Shown here: one piece after another, positions 1 to 19,114 of the stretch
Numbering within the stretch: the first letter of the stretch is position 1
How the letters are laid out: every line of letters begins with the position of its first letter
Translations under genes and position numbers: made by a program
The notes under the pieces: generated by a model
Databases searched by the model: none
Seen by the model: the letters and a program-made list of their open reading frames with translations, nothing else
What the model was told of the DNA's origin: nothing
Source of the DNA: Archilochus colubris
Lineage: Eukaryota; Chordata; Aves; Apodiformes; Trochilidae
DNA length: 64,000 nucleotides
Reading direction: 5' to 3'
Assembly: GCA_023079485.1 (NCBI GenBank)
Contig: CM041104.1
Coordinates: 1,055,676 to 1,119,675, forward strand

Positions 1-655
1 GTAACACCCTAAGGCAGAAGAAAAAGGTCCCATGTTTTCTGTGTGAAAAAATGCCACAGACCTCAGGTTTCCAGGTCATGTCCTTTGCCCTTTCCTGGGC
101 ACAGCAGGGCTCCTGGCCAGCACAAGGTACCAGGAAGGCCCTCCACCAGCAAAAGGGGGGAAAAAATAAACACAAAAGGGTGGGGGCAACAGAGATCAGA
201 AATTTGTGAGAAAAAAGCTTTTCATCCACAGACACCAACGTAAAAAAAAAAACAAAAAACAAATTCTCTTTCTCTCCCTGAAGAACTGATGTTCACTGGA
301 CGCTTGTGTACAGGTGAGAGAAAAAGAAGTCAGCAGGTTTTCCAAGGGGTGCTGCACAGACCTGTCAGGCAGGGCATCAAGGGGTTGGTAAAGCTGCAAA
401 TGTCTGTTCACAGCAGCCCTGTCCACATGCACCCTCCTCGGCAGGAAAGGCAGCGGGCCTGGGGGCACCTCCTCAGCAAGAGGATGGTGGGATGGGACAG
501 TTCTTCCACTCCCCCTTGGCTTGCAGTGCCCTGGGACCCCCGGGAGGCAGGAGCCTGCTTCTGAGATGAGCTGGTCAGGGGCTGCAGGCAGAGGGGTGCT
601 GGGAGGGCCAGGCACCCCTCAAAGAAGGTCCCCCCGTGGGACACAGCCCAGGGGG
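1..655 (-). other. TGIF2: TGIF2 3' untranslated region (probable)
   Basis: This stretch lies directly downstream of the TGIF2 stop codon on the minus strand and has no convincing coding content. A minus-strand AATAAA (TTTATT on the plus strand) was not found here, so the polyadenylation site is probably beyond the left edge of the window. Assignment rests on position only. Confidence 0.5.
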
Positions 656-3600
656 TTATTTGGAGGCTCCCAGGTGCTCAGTCTGGGGCGAGAGGGGCAG
701 CTGCCCACCCTGTCGCTGTGACTCCAGCTCAGCTGCCTTCTGCAGGGCCACCTCCACCAGCAGCTGGAAGCTGCTGAAGTCGTCTCCAAAGAGCTCAGGG
801 GGTGTGGGGGGCGGCGTGTTGAAGAGTCCACTGGTGGGGCTGGCTGCCTCAGCCCGGGCCAGCACTGTCATGGTGCTGCCAGGGGCACCCAGTGGTGCCC
901 TGGGGGCAGGGTCCAGCTCTGCTCGTGGCAGGCCGGGGGGCTTCTCCCACTCGGGGCTGCGGGCGCTCACCACCGTCAGGTTGCTGCCCAGCGCCTGGGC
1001 TGGGTGGCACAGTACCTGCGGGCACACGGACATGGACAGCACCTTGGAGGCCCCCGTGGGAGGTACCACCAGCACCCCAGAGCTGGCAGCAGCCCCCCGG
1101 GGCAGGGCCACATCTCCAGTTTTGCCCCCGCGACGGGAGATGGTGAATTGGTTGGGGTCCTTCCCATCCTTGCGCAGCATGTCGGGCAGCAGCCGCCTCC
1201 TGGCATTGATGAACCAGTTGCAGATCTGGGAGGGAGGAAAGAAAGGCAAAATGTTGTTGGGGAGCTGTGGTGGGGCTGCACCCCAATGCCAAGCCAGCAG
1301 AAGCCCCTACAGACCCAGCTCTGGAAAGGCAGAGCTGTTCCTGGCAGGGGCCAGGAGCACCCAGCACCGGCTGCTTCCTGCCTGGCACCTCCTGCCCCTG
1401 CAGCCTCTTCCTCCCTGCAGCCTCTTCCTCCCTGCAGCCCTGGTCCAGCTGCCTGCAGACACACTCCCATGCAGCCCTGCCAGCCCACCCTGGCCCCCAC
1501 TTCTGGCACCTGAACACCACGCCAGCACACTGAGCACATCTGGGCAGTTTTTGGGAGAGCATGGCACAGAGCCACTGGAGCCACAGTGGCTCTCCAGCAG
1601 AGCTGCCTGCTCACCAGGGAAGGATGGGCTTCACACTGTATCCCACCGCAGCCCTGAAGTCCCAGCAAGTGACCATGCACAGCCTCACATAGGCAAAGTA
1701 GGGTGCAGCTCCCAAGCACCTTTCTGAGAGCTCCTGCTGTCCCCCCAACCAGAGCCTGCAGTATTGCAGAACCAGCTCAGAGCCCAATGGTCTCGAGCAC
1801 ATCCATGGTCTTCTGGGGAGCTGTTCTCTTCTCCAGGAGACCCACCTTGGAGCTGGGCATGCCCAGCCACGCTTCACACACTACCACCAGTGCCACCATG
1901 GACAGGAGCACTGAGGGCAGATGGCAGGACAGAATGTTTAGGGAAAAGCCTAAGAGCCACCAGCTTGCAGAGCTGCAGCCCCCAACCCCTAACAAAGCAG
2001 CAGGGATGGCAGCAGGTATCTCCACCTTCTCTTGCCCTCTGACACCAAGCAAGGTGACAGCTAACTAAAGGCTCTTCCAAACATCTGCACACCAAAGAGG
2101 CAGAGCTCTGCAGCTGCACCTCTGGAAGCACTTCAGAAACACAGCAGCCATGTATTCAGCCTCAGCCATGTATTATTCCAGCATATTCATAACATATAAA
2201 ATGTTACATTAAAATAATTGCCTTCTTCCTAGAAAACAATTAGACAAGATTAAATCAGAGGGGGGGAAAAAATGACTGATCTTTCCCAAATAAACAGCTA
2301 CATAAACTATTTCCCCCAGGGAGAGAGAACTCACCACAGCTTCGATCACAGCAAGATCTCAGTTGTCTTTACGGCAGTATTTGGCATTTACCACCCTCAA
2401 ATACACCAGTCTAACCCCCTTTTTCCTTCAAAACTCTCTCCCTTAGCTGGGTCTCCTTAATATGTGATCTCATGGCCATGAGCTGCTAAGTCCAGAAGGC
2501 TGGACTCACAACAAAAAGCCCAGCCAACACTGCAGCGCTGAGAAGATCCCCAAAATCCTGCTGGTCCCCCCTGCCACCCTCCTTCAAGCATTCAACTCCC
2601 TCTGGAGAGCATGGCAGGGATGGGCACACCAATCCGGTGACACCACAGGACATCAACGCAGCTCCACCAGCAGGGGGGTGTTGGGAAATGCCTCGTGTCT
2701 AAAGCTAGCTGCCTTTTCCCTTTTTTTTTTTTTTTTTTTTTTATTAAATACCACCACCGATTGGTATCAGCACACACTGTCACTTTGGGCAGCATCTATC
2801 CCCACCACTGCCATGAGCGTGGCATCCCCTCTGCAGGGAAGGAAGGCTCAGCCCAGCAGGAGGGCACAGGCTTGGAAACCTGCTCTTGTTGTCCAGGAAG
2901 CTTCACCAGGACCAGGCAACACTTTATTGCCTCCTAACTTTCTGCAAAGGAGACACATGGCTTCCAGACTCTCTGAAAACTCAGGGTTCCTGCACTCCTG
3001 CTCCCTGGCTCCTGGCTCCAGCTCTGATGCTTGGACAGGGCAGGGGGATGCTCAAATCAACAGGCCAGGGGTGTTTGGCCAGTGGCTGGGGCAGAGCCCT
3101 GCACTGGGGAGGCTCCTGGAAGGGTCAGATCAGCACAGATGTGCCCAACCTCACCATAGGGTGTGCCCCACCCAACAAGCTCATCGGATGGAGCAGCCCC
3201 CATGGCATCAGACCAACAGAAATCCCAGTTACAGCCCTCAGTTGGCCCTGGGAAACACCACTGGGGGGTGTGGGCACAGCCCCCACACCAGGCACACACT
3301 GTCTGTTGGGGCTCCAGTGAGGCAGCAGCAGCCAGTGCCTGGCAAGGCTACACCCTGACACCAGCCCATGTGCCTGCCAACACCCTCCTCAGCCCCAAGG
3401 AGTTCATGACATGGAGAGCCAGGCACCTGCCATCCCCAGAGCCCTGGGGTAAGCCCCTGCACACCAGACACTGCCCTGCCAACCTTGGTCCAGGACAAGT
3501 CCAGATCCCCACAGCCCCAAACCCATCCCTGCTCCTCCCAGCACTCTGACCACCAGCTTCCCCTTGGAGTGGCCACCCAAACAGATCCATTGCACTGCCA

Positions 3601-4868
3601 GCATTTAAAGAAATACATTCAAATGAAAAAGAAAGCTTGCCTTGCCAGTCAACAAACAGAAAAGCAGACGGCCTCTGCCCACACACCGGTGTCTGGGTCA
3701 TGGCCAGGGCTGCACTGAGATGGAGGGAAAGGAGGCAGAGGTGCAGGGAAGCCTCAAGGGAGCTGAGCCACATACCCACTGGCCCTGGCCTGCCCCCTTA
3801 GGGACAGAAGAGAGCTGTTTCTCACCCTGTTATGCCTCCAGAACCAGAGAACCAAGAGAAGCCCCCTGTTTATCTCCCACCCTGACAGGCTGGGGGTGGG
3901 GACAGGGCCTTAGGCACGCAGGGATCCCCCTGCCCAGAGGCTGCTGGGTCAAAGGGAGAAGCAGCTCAGGCAGGGTGAAAGTCAAACCTAGCAGGAAAAG
4001 CACTGCTGACTCCCACCACCAGCCAGGGTGGGGTTAGGGTTGGGTCAGCACCCATCCCCACACCACGAGGAGAACAACAGCCAGGAACAGGCCAGACTTC
4101 TGCCCAGGTGCCCTGCACTAGGCTGGACTCCTGTTAACATAACTGGTGTAATTGGGGCCAGGTGGGTGAGCCAGTACTTAGTGCTGCTGATTGCCCACCT
4201 GGAGTCAAAACCCAGCCCAGCCAGAGTGGCTTTTTATATCCCAGGACAGTTGCCCCCTGCCCAGCTCTGTGTGCAGGGAGGGTGGCCCTGACCCCTTCGC
4301 TGGGGGTGCCCAGGAGAACAAGATAAAGTGACAGCCCCTGAAAGCCTGCTACCTGTGGCAGCTTTTACTGACGACAGGCTGCTGCTTAGTTTGTCCCCAT
4401 CTGAGTTCCTCCATCTTCTGGCCTCCCAAAAAGCTCTGTTACTGTACTGCCACAGAACAGGTCCCCAGGGCACAGATTTCTTCCAAAAAGGGGCTGCCCA
4501 CACCCACAGTTCTCTCCCTGCCTCCTTGCTGCCCATCAGAGGCAGGTGGTCCCAGCATGCCAAGACCTTTAGGCTCTTCAGTGAGTTCTCCCAGTCTGGC
4601 CCATCCCAAACTCCATGGCAGAGGACCCAGTGGTGTGCCCGGAGCATTGGGGGCTGGCTCCTACCTGCAGCACCGAGAGGCTGGTCTGCCCCGAGAGGCT
4701 GAGCTTCTCCTGCTCCGAGGGGTAGGCATTGAAGCGGTGCTCGTACAGCCAGTCCCGGAGGATCTTCACAGACTCCTTGGGGAGATTGCCCCTTCTCTTC
4801 CTCTTGCTGGCCTGCGAGGGGTCGGGGGACGTGGCGCTGTCGTCCTCCCCGAGGTCACTATCCGACAT
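656..4868 (-). CDS. TGIF2: TGIF2, TGFB-induced factor homeobox 2 (TALE homeodomain transcriptional repressor)
   Basis: Nuclear repressor of the TALE homeodomain class; the family binds TGTCA/TGACAG-type sites and acts as a SMAD co-repressor in TGF-beta signalling. Coding exons on the minus strand are 4868-4665 (68 codons, donor GTAGGA) and 1225-656 (189 codons plus stop, acceptor CCCAG), joined in phase 0 to give 257 aa; human TGIF2 is 237 aa. The start was chosen because the protein begins MSDSDLGED as in mammals. The homeodomain spans about residues 22-84, with [11 protein letters not shown], the three-residue-loop region NAYPSEQEK, and recognition helix WFINARRR at 72-79. A proline-directed phosphorylation-type motif TPPPTPPE lies at 205-212 and a conserved segment [15 protein letters not shown] follows. 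The exon holding the ATG starts at 4903, so 35 nt of 5' UTR are in the same exon. Compared with human there is extra sequence before the homeodomain (around [13 protein letters not shown]). Identity is certain from the homeodomain and C-terminal blocks. Confidence 0.97.
1226..4664 (-). other. TGIF2: TGIF2 intron between the two coding exons
   Basis: Intron of about 3.4 kb separating the N-terminal homeodomain exon from the exon that starts at ICNWF. It is GC-rich with a poly-T run (plus strand) near 2720-2742. I see no further exon, RNA gene or recognisable transposon in it; the many short ORFs do not resemble proteins I know. Confidence 0.85.
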
Positions 4869-6250
4869 GGTGGAGCTGCCTGCTGAGCTCTCCTGGTTAA
4901 AGCCTGGCAAGGTGGAAACCAAAGAGCATCAGGTGGGGAGCAGGGGGCGGAGGGGACCCCTTAGACGTAGGGGGTGTCTCCCCTCTTCCTCGCCCCGCCG
5001 GAGAGGGTAGGGAGCCAGAGGCAGAGACCCCCCCGGGGGGAGAAGCTACAGGGAGACAACAGCCTCTGCCCTCCCCTCCCCGGCCCTTCGGTTTGCCTGA
5101 CCGGAGCCCCTCGGGAATCTGCAGGGAGCCCACCGCACTCAGGCAGGGTTCGGGGGGAGCCACTCACAAAGGGCACCAAGAAACCCAATATTTGAGGGTG
5201 GGAAAATTAAAAGGGAAAAAAAAAAAATCTCAGCAAGAGAAAGAGGCCGGGACTGGAAAGTCGGAGTTGCTTCGGGGCGCAGGAACCACGCGGGGTCATT
5301 GTGCGGCGGGGATGGAGGCGGGGGCGGCGGGGGCGACTTCCCCGCGCCGCTGTCAGGGGCCGGGGGCTCGGATCGGGGATTCGGACCGGGCCTCTACGCC
5401 CCCCTCCTCAGCCCCTCCGGCAGCAACAGGTAGCGCGGCGCGGGGCCCCTCCTGCCGCGGACACAAAGAGGGGGAAGCGGCGATCCTCCCCCCCCCCGCC
5501 CGCTGCCCGGGGAGGCGAGGGAGAAATAAAGGGAAGCTGGAAACTCGCCCGCGGCCCCGCACCCCGCACACGGCCCGAACCGGCCCCAAAACAGCCCCGA
5601 ACAAACAAAACACCATCAGCCAACTTAGCAACGAGGCGGAAAGGGAGTAACCCCCCCCCCGAACCCGCCCGCCCGCGACTCCCACAAACTTTCCCCGCCG
5701 GGGGCGGCCCCGGCCCGGCCCGCACAAAGGCGGTGGGGCCGCGCTCCGCTCCGCGCTACCGGCTCGGCCCGGCCCGTCCGCCCGGCCGGGACTCCATGTT
5801 TGCCGCCCGCCCCGGCGCCGCCGCTTACCCCCGGTCCGCCGCCGCCGCCGCCGCCTCGGCCCTTGCATGGGCCGCCTCGGGGCCGCGCCGCCGCTGGAGC
5901 CGGGGGTGCGGCGGGACCCTCCCGCGGCGGCGGGGCGGGCGGCCGAGGCGCAGCGAAAAGTTTTGGGTGGGCGGCGGTGACAGATGCCGAGACAGAGTTC
6001 CCTTTGTTCCCGAGGAGGCAGGAACTCGGCCGGGCCCCCCGCCCCCGGCCCCGGCCCGCCCGCCCCCGGCTGTCACCGCCGCGGCACCGGGCAGCGAGCA
6101 CCCCAGCCCCCGCCCCGCCGAGCCCCGGGCCGGTACCTGGCGGTGGCGGCAACCCCGTCCGGAGCGGGGACGAGCTCTGCCCCGGCTCCCGGACACGCTG
6201 CTAGGCGGGAGGGAGCCCGGGGGGCTGCGCTGGGATGCAGAAATGCCGGG
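4850..6250 (-). promoter_or_regulatory. TGIF2: CpG island and promoter / first exon region of TGIF2
   Basis: About 1.4 kb of extremely GC- and CpG-rich sequence immediately upstream of the TGIF2 start codon. The coding exon begins at an acceptor ending at 4904, so an upstream non-coding first exon is required. Two minus-strand donor candidates are visible: GTAAGC with the exon ending at 5829 (centre of the island) and GTGAGT with the exon ending at 5168. The first is the better placed. No TATA box was seen, as expected for a CpG-island promoter. Transcription start is not determinable from sequence alone. Confidence 0.75.
5973..6080. promoter_or_regulatory. Inverted pair of TGIF/MEIS-type TGACAG motifs
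   Basis: GGCGGTGACAG at 5973-5983 and its exact reverse complement CTGTCACCGCC at 6070-6080 flank 86 bp in the TGIF2 promoter island. TGACAG/CTGTCA is the known core site of TGIF and MEIS family TALE homeodomains. Function is inferred from motif and location only. Confidence 0.4.
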
Positions 6251-6269
6251 TAACCCCCCGCGTGGGGCT

Positions 6270-6540
6270 GCACCCACACAGGGACACTCAACGGGAACAC
6301 TCGAACGTGAGCAGCCAGACAGGGGCAGCCGAGCGGGGACACCTCCACAGGTGATGAGAGACGGCACAAGGACACCCGTGCAGGCACACAAAAACAAGGA
6401 CCCAAACAGGGACACCCAGACAGACACCCATGCAGGGACACCTGAACAGGGACAGCCACACAGGGACACCTGAACAGGGGCAACCACCAGGGATACCCAT
6501 GCAGAGACACCCATCCATGGGCACCCTCCATGTGGGCACC
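6270..6540. repeat. Degenerate minisatellite, CAGGGACACC-type units
   Basis: Around a dozen imperfect copies of a short unit built on CAGGGACACC, often followed by CATGCA or TGAACA, occupy this stretch at the upstream edge of the TGIF2 CpG island. It yields open frames on the minus strand rich in VSLxGCP, which are repeat artefacts rather than a gene. Confidence 0.75.
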
Positions 6541-6985
6541 ACACAAGCCCCCTACCCTGGCCATGCTGAGGCTGAACTCTGTAACTGAGCACCATGGTGT
6601 TTACTGGTGTCTGCAGAGAGCTAACAGGAAGGCACTGGTTGTAGGGACAGTCCTGGAGACTGCTAGGGTGGGAGTGGGTGACAGCCCCAGGGACCTCATG
6701 CCACCCTGAAGGTACCACTGGTGCTTGTTTGGTGGCTTTCTGACTTACTAACCGGGAAATCAGAAGCCCGGCACATTCCCACACCCCTGAAGTTGGGGGG
6801 TGTTTCAAACCAAGGGTGGTGATCTAGGAGGTACCAGGTGGGACCTCCTCTGCTCATTGCCAACTGACCAGGCTTGGTCTTTGGAGGCCTCATTGCTTGG
6901 CCACTGCTCTCCCTGACCCTCTGCACCACAACAGGAGAGCCCAAGGTGACCTTTTGACCTTTTGAGTTTTGGAGACCAAACTGCT

Positions 6986-7046
6986 CACAGAATCACAGAA
7001 TGGCTTTGGTTGGAAGAGACCTTCAAGATCACCCAGTCCGTTTACA
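6986..7046 (-). mobile_element. CR1 LINE 3'-end fragment
   Basis: Begins with the doubled octamer CACAGAATCACAGAATGG and continues GGTTGGAAGAGACCTTCAAGA, the reverse complement of the CR1 3' terminus. Only the last ~60 bp are clear; the sequence then loses similarity. Confidence 0.8.
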
Positions 7047-8894
7047 TGCAGGTCCAGGATGTGGCTCCCGCAGGATTTCCCCACCACACACTCCTTGCCT
7101 TTCTGCAGCATGGGGCTGGGTCATACCTGCATGCTCAGGTCAGGCAGGTGAGCAGGGGACACATCCATCATGTCCCCCCTGAGGTGGTACACTTCTTCAT
7201 CAGGAACCACAGAGATGAGCTAAGCTGAGCAGTGGTGCCACAGCCAATGGGTCAGGAACACCCTGGGCTGCAGAGAGGACACAGGGAAACTCAGGCTGAT
7301 CAGTTCCAGCTTCTGTGATGGAGAAGGTTCTACTGTGGGAAGTCAAGCCCAGAGGGGTGCCAGCAGAAACCGCCCCCTATCTCGACATATTCCCTTGGAG
7401 ATGTCCATGCTCATCCTCACCAAACCAGGCACAGCATGCAAGAGTGTATCCCCCCAGGGAGCTGTGTGCTTGTGGGGCACCCAGAGTCACCAAGTGCTGC
7501 TCTGCTTTTCTCCACGCAGAGATATTTTGCAGTGAGTGTTTCGTGTGACCTTGGCAGCTCTCCTCTCTCCAACACAATCACCTTTGCAGGCTGTGCTGCA
7601 GACCCTTCTCTCCCACCTTCCCTGATGGAGGGAAAAAAGATAGGTAATCGTTTGGGTATTGAGAAAGGCTGAAAAAAAAAACTTCTTTCTGGTAGGATTT
7701 TGCTCCATGTAAAGCAGATTTCATGGTGCAATAGAGGATTAAATAGCAAAGAAGGTGAATTCCTTAAAGTATTTGTTCAGTTGCTGCTAAATCTTCAACA
7801 GTGAAACTGTACCCCAAAATCGTTCCTGTTCCACTAATGCAAATGCAGCGCGGGGCTGCTGAACCGGAGGCAAGGTGTGGGGCCAGCCCTGTGTGCACAC
7901 CCCCCTGCACACTTGTACCCGTGCAGGCTGCACCCCCAGCCCTCCCTGCCCAGCCTGGCTCCAGCCTCCTCCCCTCCCTGCCCAGCCTGGCCCCGGTGGG
8001 TGACTGCAGAATCTCCGGGTTGTCTGTCAGCCTGAGCAGTCTGTTCCTGCTACCACCCTTCCATAAGAGCTCCATTAGCCTTCTGCCTCTTGGGGAAAAA
8101 CCGGGATATGGTCCCTGGGCCCAAGCAACCCCCCGGGGCTGGGCCGTGAACCCCCCCCGCCTGGGCTGCAGGTGCAGGAGGTGGGGAAACAGCTCTGGAG
8201 AATCCCGCTGGATGCCCGAGTGCAGCATCTGGGGATCTTGAACCCCTGCGCAATCAATCCCAGCCTGGAGCTCCAGGCTGAGGGGGACTGGGGAGCCCTG
8301 TGGGGTGAGGGGCCAGGGCAGGGCGATGGCATCTCCCCGGGGCCTGTCCTGAATCCCCCTGAAGCCGCCCTGCCGACTCTGTCCGTGCCCATTGACATGA
8401 TAATACTATTAAACTTCAGCAATTTGGAAAACAATCAGCCAGCCAGAGCCCGCAGGGGGGCTGGGGGAGGATGCTGGAAACCCCAGGGATGCCCCAGGCA
8501 AGGATTCCTTCCATCCTTTGCCCACCCTCTGACTTTTAATGGAGAAATGGGGCTGTGCTTGGCCTTGCTGGCTGGGGGGCGTCCAGCCCTGTCCCTGCGG
8601 CCCGGCCCTGGCTCTGGCTCTGCACCAGCCGGGGTCCTGCTGCTGGGATAGCTCCCGAAGTACTGGTCCTGCTGGTGGTAACTGGGCTGTGGTACCGGTG
8701 AACCGGCAGCGGGGGCGGGACTAGTGGTGGTGTCAGCGCGCAGGGATGGACAGACTGATGGATCGCTAGGATGGTCCTTCCCCTGCTGAGGGATGGATGG
8801 GAACCGGGTCAGTGTCTCCCCCACCCATTCCCGCAGAGCTTTAAGGCAGCTTTCAAGGTTTAAAAGCAATCACTGCCTGCCAGGAAACCTGAAG

Positions 8895-9170
8895 AGGGAT
8901 TTTGGACAAGGACATGGAGTGGTGGGATGAGAGGGGATGATTTCAAACTAAAAGAGGGGAGATTTCTATTGGACATGAGGAAGAAATTGTGAGGGTGCTG
9001 AGCCCCTGTCCCAGGGTGCCCAGAGAAGCTGTGGCTGCCCCATCCCTGGCAGTGTTCCAGCCCAGGTTGGATGGGGCTTGGAGCACCCTGGGCTGTGGGA
9101 GGTGTCCCTGAGCATGGCAGGGGTTGGGACTGGGGGAGCTTTCAGGTTCCTTCCAACCACAACCAGTGTG
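8895..9170 (+). mobile_element. CR1 LINE fragment, 5'-truncated
   Basis: Contains the CR1 landmarks in order: AGAGGGGAGATTT, GAGGAAGAAATT, GGGTGCCCAGAGAAGCTGTG, GGTTGGATGGGGCTTGGAG and TTCCTTCCAACC. It lacks the terminal ATTCTATG repeats. It belongs to the same subfamily as the pieces at 22835-23012 and 55195-55345. Confidence 0.88.
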
Positions 9171-10369
9171 TGAACAAAGAAGCTTTCCAACTATGGGCAT
9201 CTTCCAGGTGACAGCATCTCCTTGGCCTGGCAGGTCTGTGAGCATGGAGGGGGCTGCTGACCCCCCTGATCCCAGTAACGTGCTACAGAGCTCCTGGAGA
9301 CCCCATCTGAGTTTTCCCAGTGTGCTGGCAGCATCTCCAGCATACTCTGTGCTCTTGCCAGGTCCTGTGGCTTGTTGTCACACATTTCCCCATTTGAAAT
9401 AAAGAAATGAGGGAAACTCATCCTGCCGGGGCAGGCAGGTGGGCAATAACTTCAAGCAGCATTTCTGATAGTAGTTTTGCAAGGCAGGAGCCCCCCCCAC
9501 CCTTGTCAGGCTGGTGATAAATAACCAAAATAAGGAGATGACCCCTCTCCCTGTTTCTTACCCTTCCTGCCCCTTACCCCAAGCTCTGCCCACGCAGGGG
9601 GATGCAAGAGGGTGGCTGAGCCCCTGATTGTGGCCAACACTCAGCCAGGTGTGTATCAGCCCACCCATCTGCCCACCCCAGCATGAAGGCAGAGCAGAGC
9701 TACCCTCATCCCACCACCAAAGGTGGAAAATGATGCTCAAGCTGACTTTACATGGATTGAGAGTAACTTGACCTTGAAACCAGGTTGCCCCACTGGAAGG
9801 GGCCCTAGGTGACAGGGGCAGCGAGGTGGGGGGTGTGGTGCCCAAACTCACCCCCCAGGCCCAAAATCCCTCTAATCACAGGTTCCAAAGCCATGAAACA
9901 GCCAGGGAGGAAGAAAAAAGTGGGTTTTCTTTCCTGAAGGAAGGGAGTGCAGGAGGAGAGGTGAGAGGCACTTTCTTTACAGCCCAGAGATGGGGATTGC
10001 TCAGGCCTGAGCCAGCCAAAATACACACAGGCCAGTGCTCCCCTGGGGATGAGCAGCACGATGGCTCCAAGGGGATCTAGAGCTGCCTGGGGTGGCTCTA
10101 GGAGTCCAGGACTCTAGGAGTCAACCAGGCTGGGAGTCCCAGAGGGGTGAGCTGTGAGTGGGAGAGGTGATGAGAGGGGAGCTATGGGGCTGATGGATGG
10201 GCACACAGCATCAAAGCGAGGGGAGTGGTTCCCCTCCAAGCATGACCCGATGTGGGGTGCTGGTCCTGGGGTGTTTCCCATGGGGACAGCCTGCTGTGGG
10301 ACAGCAAGGTGGGCCAAGAGGCGGGGGGGGGAAGCAGGAGGAGGCAGAGGGGATCAGGAACCCAGGGCT

Positions 10370-17447
<7,078 letters not shown>

Positions 17448-17656
17448 CTGGCCCGGAGCGAGGGATCCGCGGGACTGTCGGTGCCGTTCTGCCGAACCCG
17501 ACCCGCGGCGCGGCCCCAGGGGCGGGGGGCAGCGGGGCCCCGGGGCGGTGCCGCCCGCCCCGTCCCGTCCCGCCCGTCCCGGCTCGGCCCATACAAGGCA
17601 GAAGAATGCGGCGAGGCCGGGGCCGCGGGGTCGGGGCGGCGGGAAAATGCTCTCGG

Positions 17657-17666
17657 CCTTATATAG
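17657..17666 (-). promoter_or_regulatory. MYL9: MYL9 TATA box overlapping a CArG-like element
   Basis: On the minus strand the sequence reads CTATATAAGG, which contains TATATAAG and matches the SRF CArG consensus CC(A/T)6GG at nine of ten positions. A second one-mismatch CArG-like site, CCTTGTATGG, lies at 17589-17598 inside the expected first exon. MYL9 is a known SRF/MRTF-controlled contractile gene, so an SRF-responsive TATA promoter is plausible. Confidence 0.6.
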
Positions 17667-19086
17667 ACGAAATGGCAGCGGGGGGCCACGGGTGTCCGCG
17701 GTCCCGCGGGGAGATGCTCAGCTCGGGGTGGGAAGGGGGGGGTGGAACCGTCCATCCCAGAGTCTCCACTGGCGTCCCTGCACCTCCTAGCCGGGTGGCA
17801 CGGGAACACCGTCCTCGGTGGGCACCCACGGGTGACAGCAGCCAGCGGCCAAAACTCATCCCGGGCTCCCTGGAGCAGCTCTGGCTGCGGCAGCATGGCC
17901 GGGCAGGTCCTTGCAGCAGGCGTGGGGCTGCCTGGGGGGCTGCAGCCCCTTGGGCAATTCACTGAACAAGTGTTGGAATCGGCCACATGCTCCTGTTCTG
18001 GGTTAAGTCACAACGGCCAGAGATCACCTTGGTGGGTGACAACATCAGTGATCCCCACGACATTCCCACTGCAGAGGGTCAACACACCCTCAGGTGTGTC
18101 CCAGCTTTGCCCATCACTGCACACCCATGGGCTGAGGCAGTTATGGATGAAAATCATCCCTGAGTGTGCATCACCAGCAGGAACACTGTCACTGGGGCAG
18201 GGACGAATTTTGTTATGCTGAAGGGCATCTGTCAGGTCCAGGTGGAGGTGTGAACTCTGCAGCTAAGCCTGGGTAGTCACTGTGTCAGGTTATGGGGAGA
18301 AACTCCCTCCTAGAGTCATAATGACTCCTGTCTTGAGGGCATCTGAAGGCTGACAGTCCCCATTAATGCTCCAGTGGGACCACACTGCAAAGGGAACAGT
18401 GGCCAGACAGAGCAGCTGGTTGGCACTGGGCCCTGCCTCTGCCCTGGGCTCCCAGCCCCACGAAGGACCCCATTAAACAGGTCCTCAAAAACTGCAGAAC
18501 ACACGAAGATGTGCCCCATTCCTGAGCAAGGGTCTGGAGCCTGAAGGTGCAAGGTTGGGGACCTCCTACCCTACCCCAAGCCAGGGCAGGCACTGCTGCT
18601 GGGGTCACCTCTCCAGGGCAGCAGCTCTTGCTTCCCATCAGCAGCCCTGTGCCACAACCCTGTCCAGCAGTCCTGGGGCTCCCCCTTGGAGCATCATCCC
18701 CCCCTAGGCATCATCCCAGGGGGGATTTATGCCCTGGAGGACCCCATGACACTGGTGCCAGAATTGAGCCTGCAGAGGAGAAGGCAAGTGGGAGAGGGAA
18801 AGCCCAGGAGTGTTTCCGAGAGGAATTTCCCAGCTCTGGAGCAAGGTTACCCCCAGCAGAGCCAGGTCTTCAAGCAGCCTGGCCAAGCCCTTCCTAGGCA
18901 TGGATTTTGTTCCTACAGGCTCAGAAGATCAGTGACCTGCTCTGCCAGCAGCCTACCAGACCTGGGGACATCCCAACCAACTATTCCCCCATGCTGCTTG
19001 GGAGAAATCTGCCAGGGCATTGTCCCCTCTGGAGAGCCTCAGGGATCATTGGGCCTTGGATGGAGGTGGGAATCCTGCCCAAGAAC

Positions 19087-19114
19087 TGGGATGGGGATGG
19101 GGATGGGGATGGGA
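19087..19114. repeat. Short (GGGGAT)n hexanucleotide repeat
   Basis: Four to five copies of GGGGAT in perfect tandem within the MYL9-RAB5IF spacer. Confidence 0.85.

Larger units (their letters stand above)
6541..10369. other. Spacer between the TGIF2 promoter and the MYL9 stop codon
   Basis: About 3.8 kb without a recognisable gene. It holds two CR1 fragments (listed separately) and, at its right edge, the 3' UTR of MYL9, whose polyadenylation signal I could not identify with confidence. No tRNA or other RNA gene was seen. Confidence 0.6.

Noticed and set aside
4029..4043. Telomere-like GGGGTTAGGGTTGGG
   Set aside because: Only two partial repeats; too short to be an interstitial telomere.
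5301..6808. Long frames of 300-390 codons on both strands of the TGIF2 island
   Set aside because: High GC removes stop codons; the sequences are Pro/Arg/Gly-rich with no recognisable domain, and part is the CAGGGACACC minisatellite.
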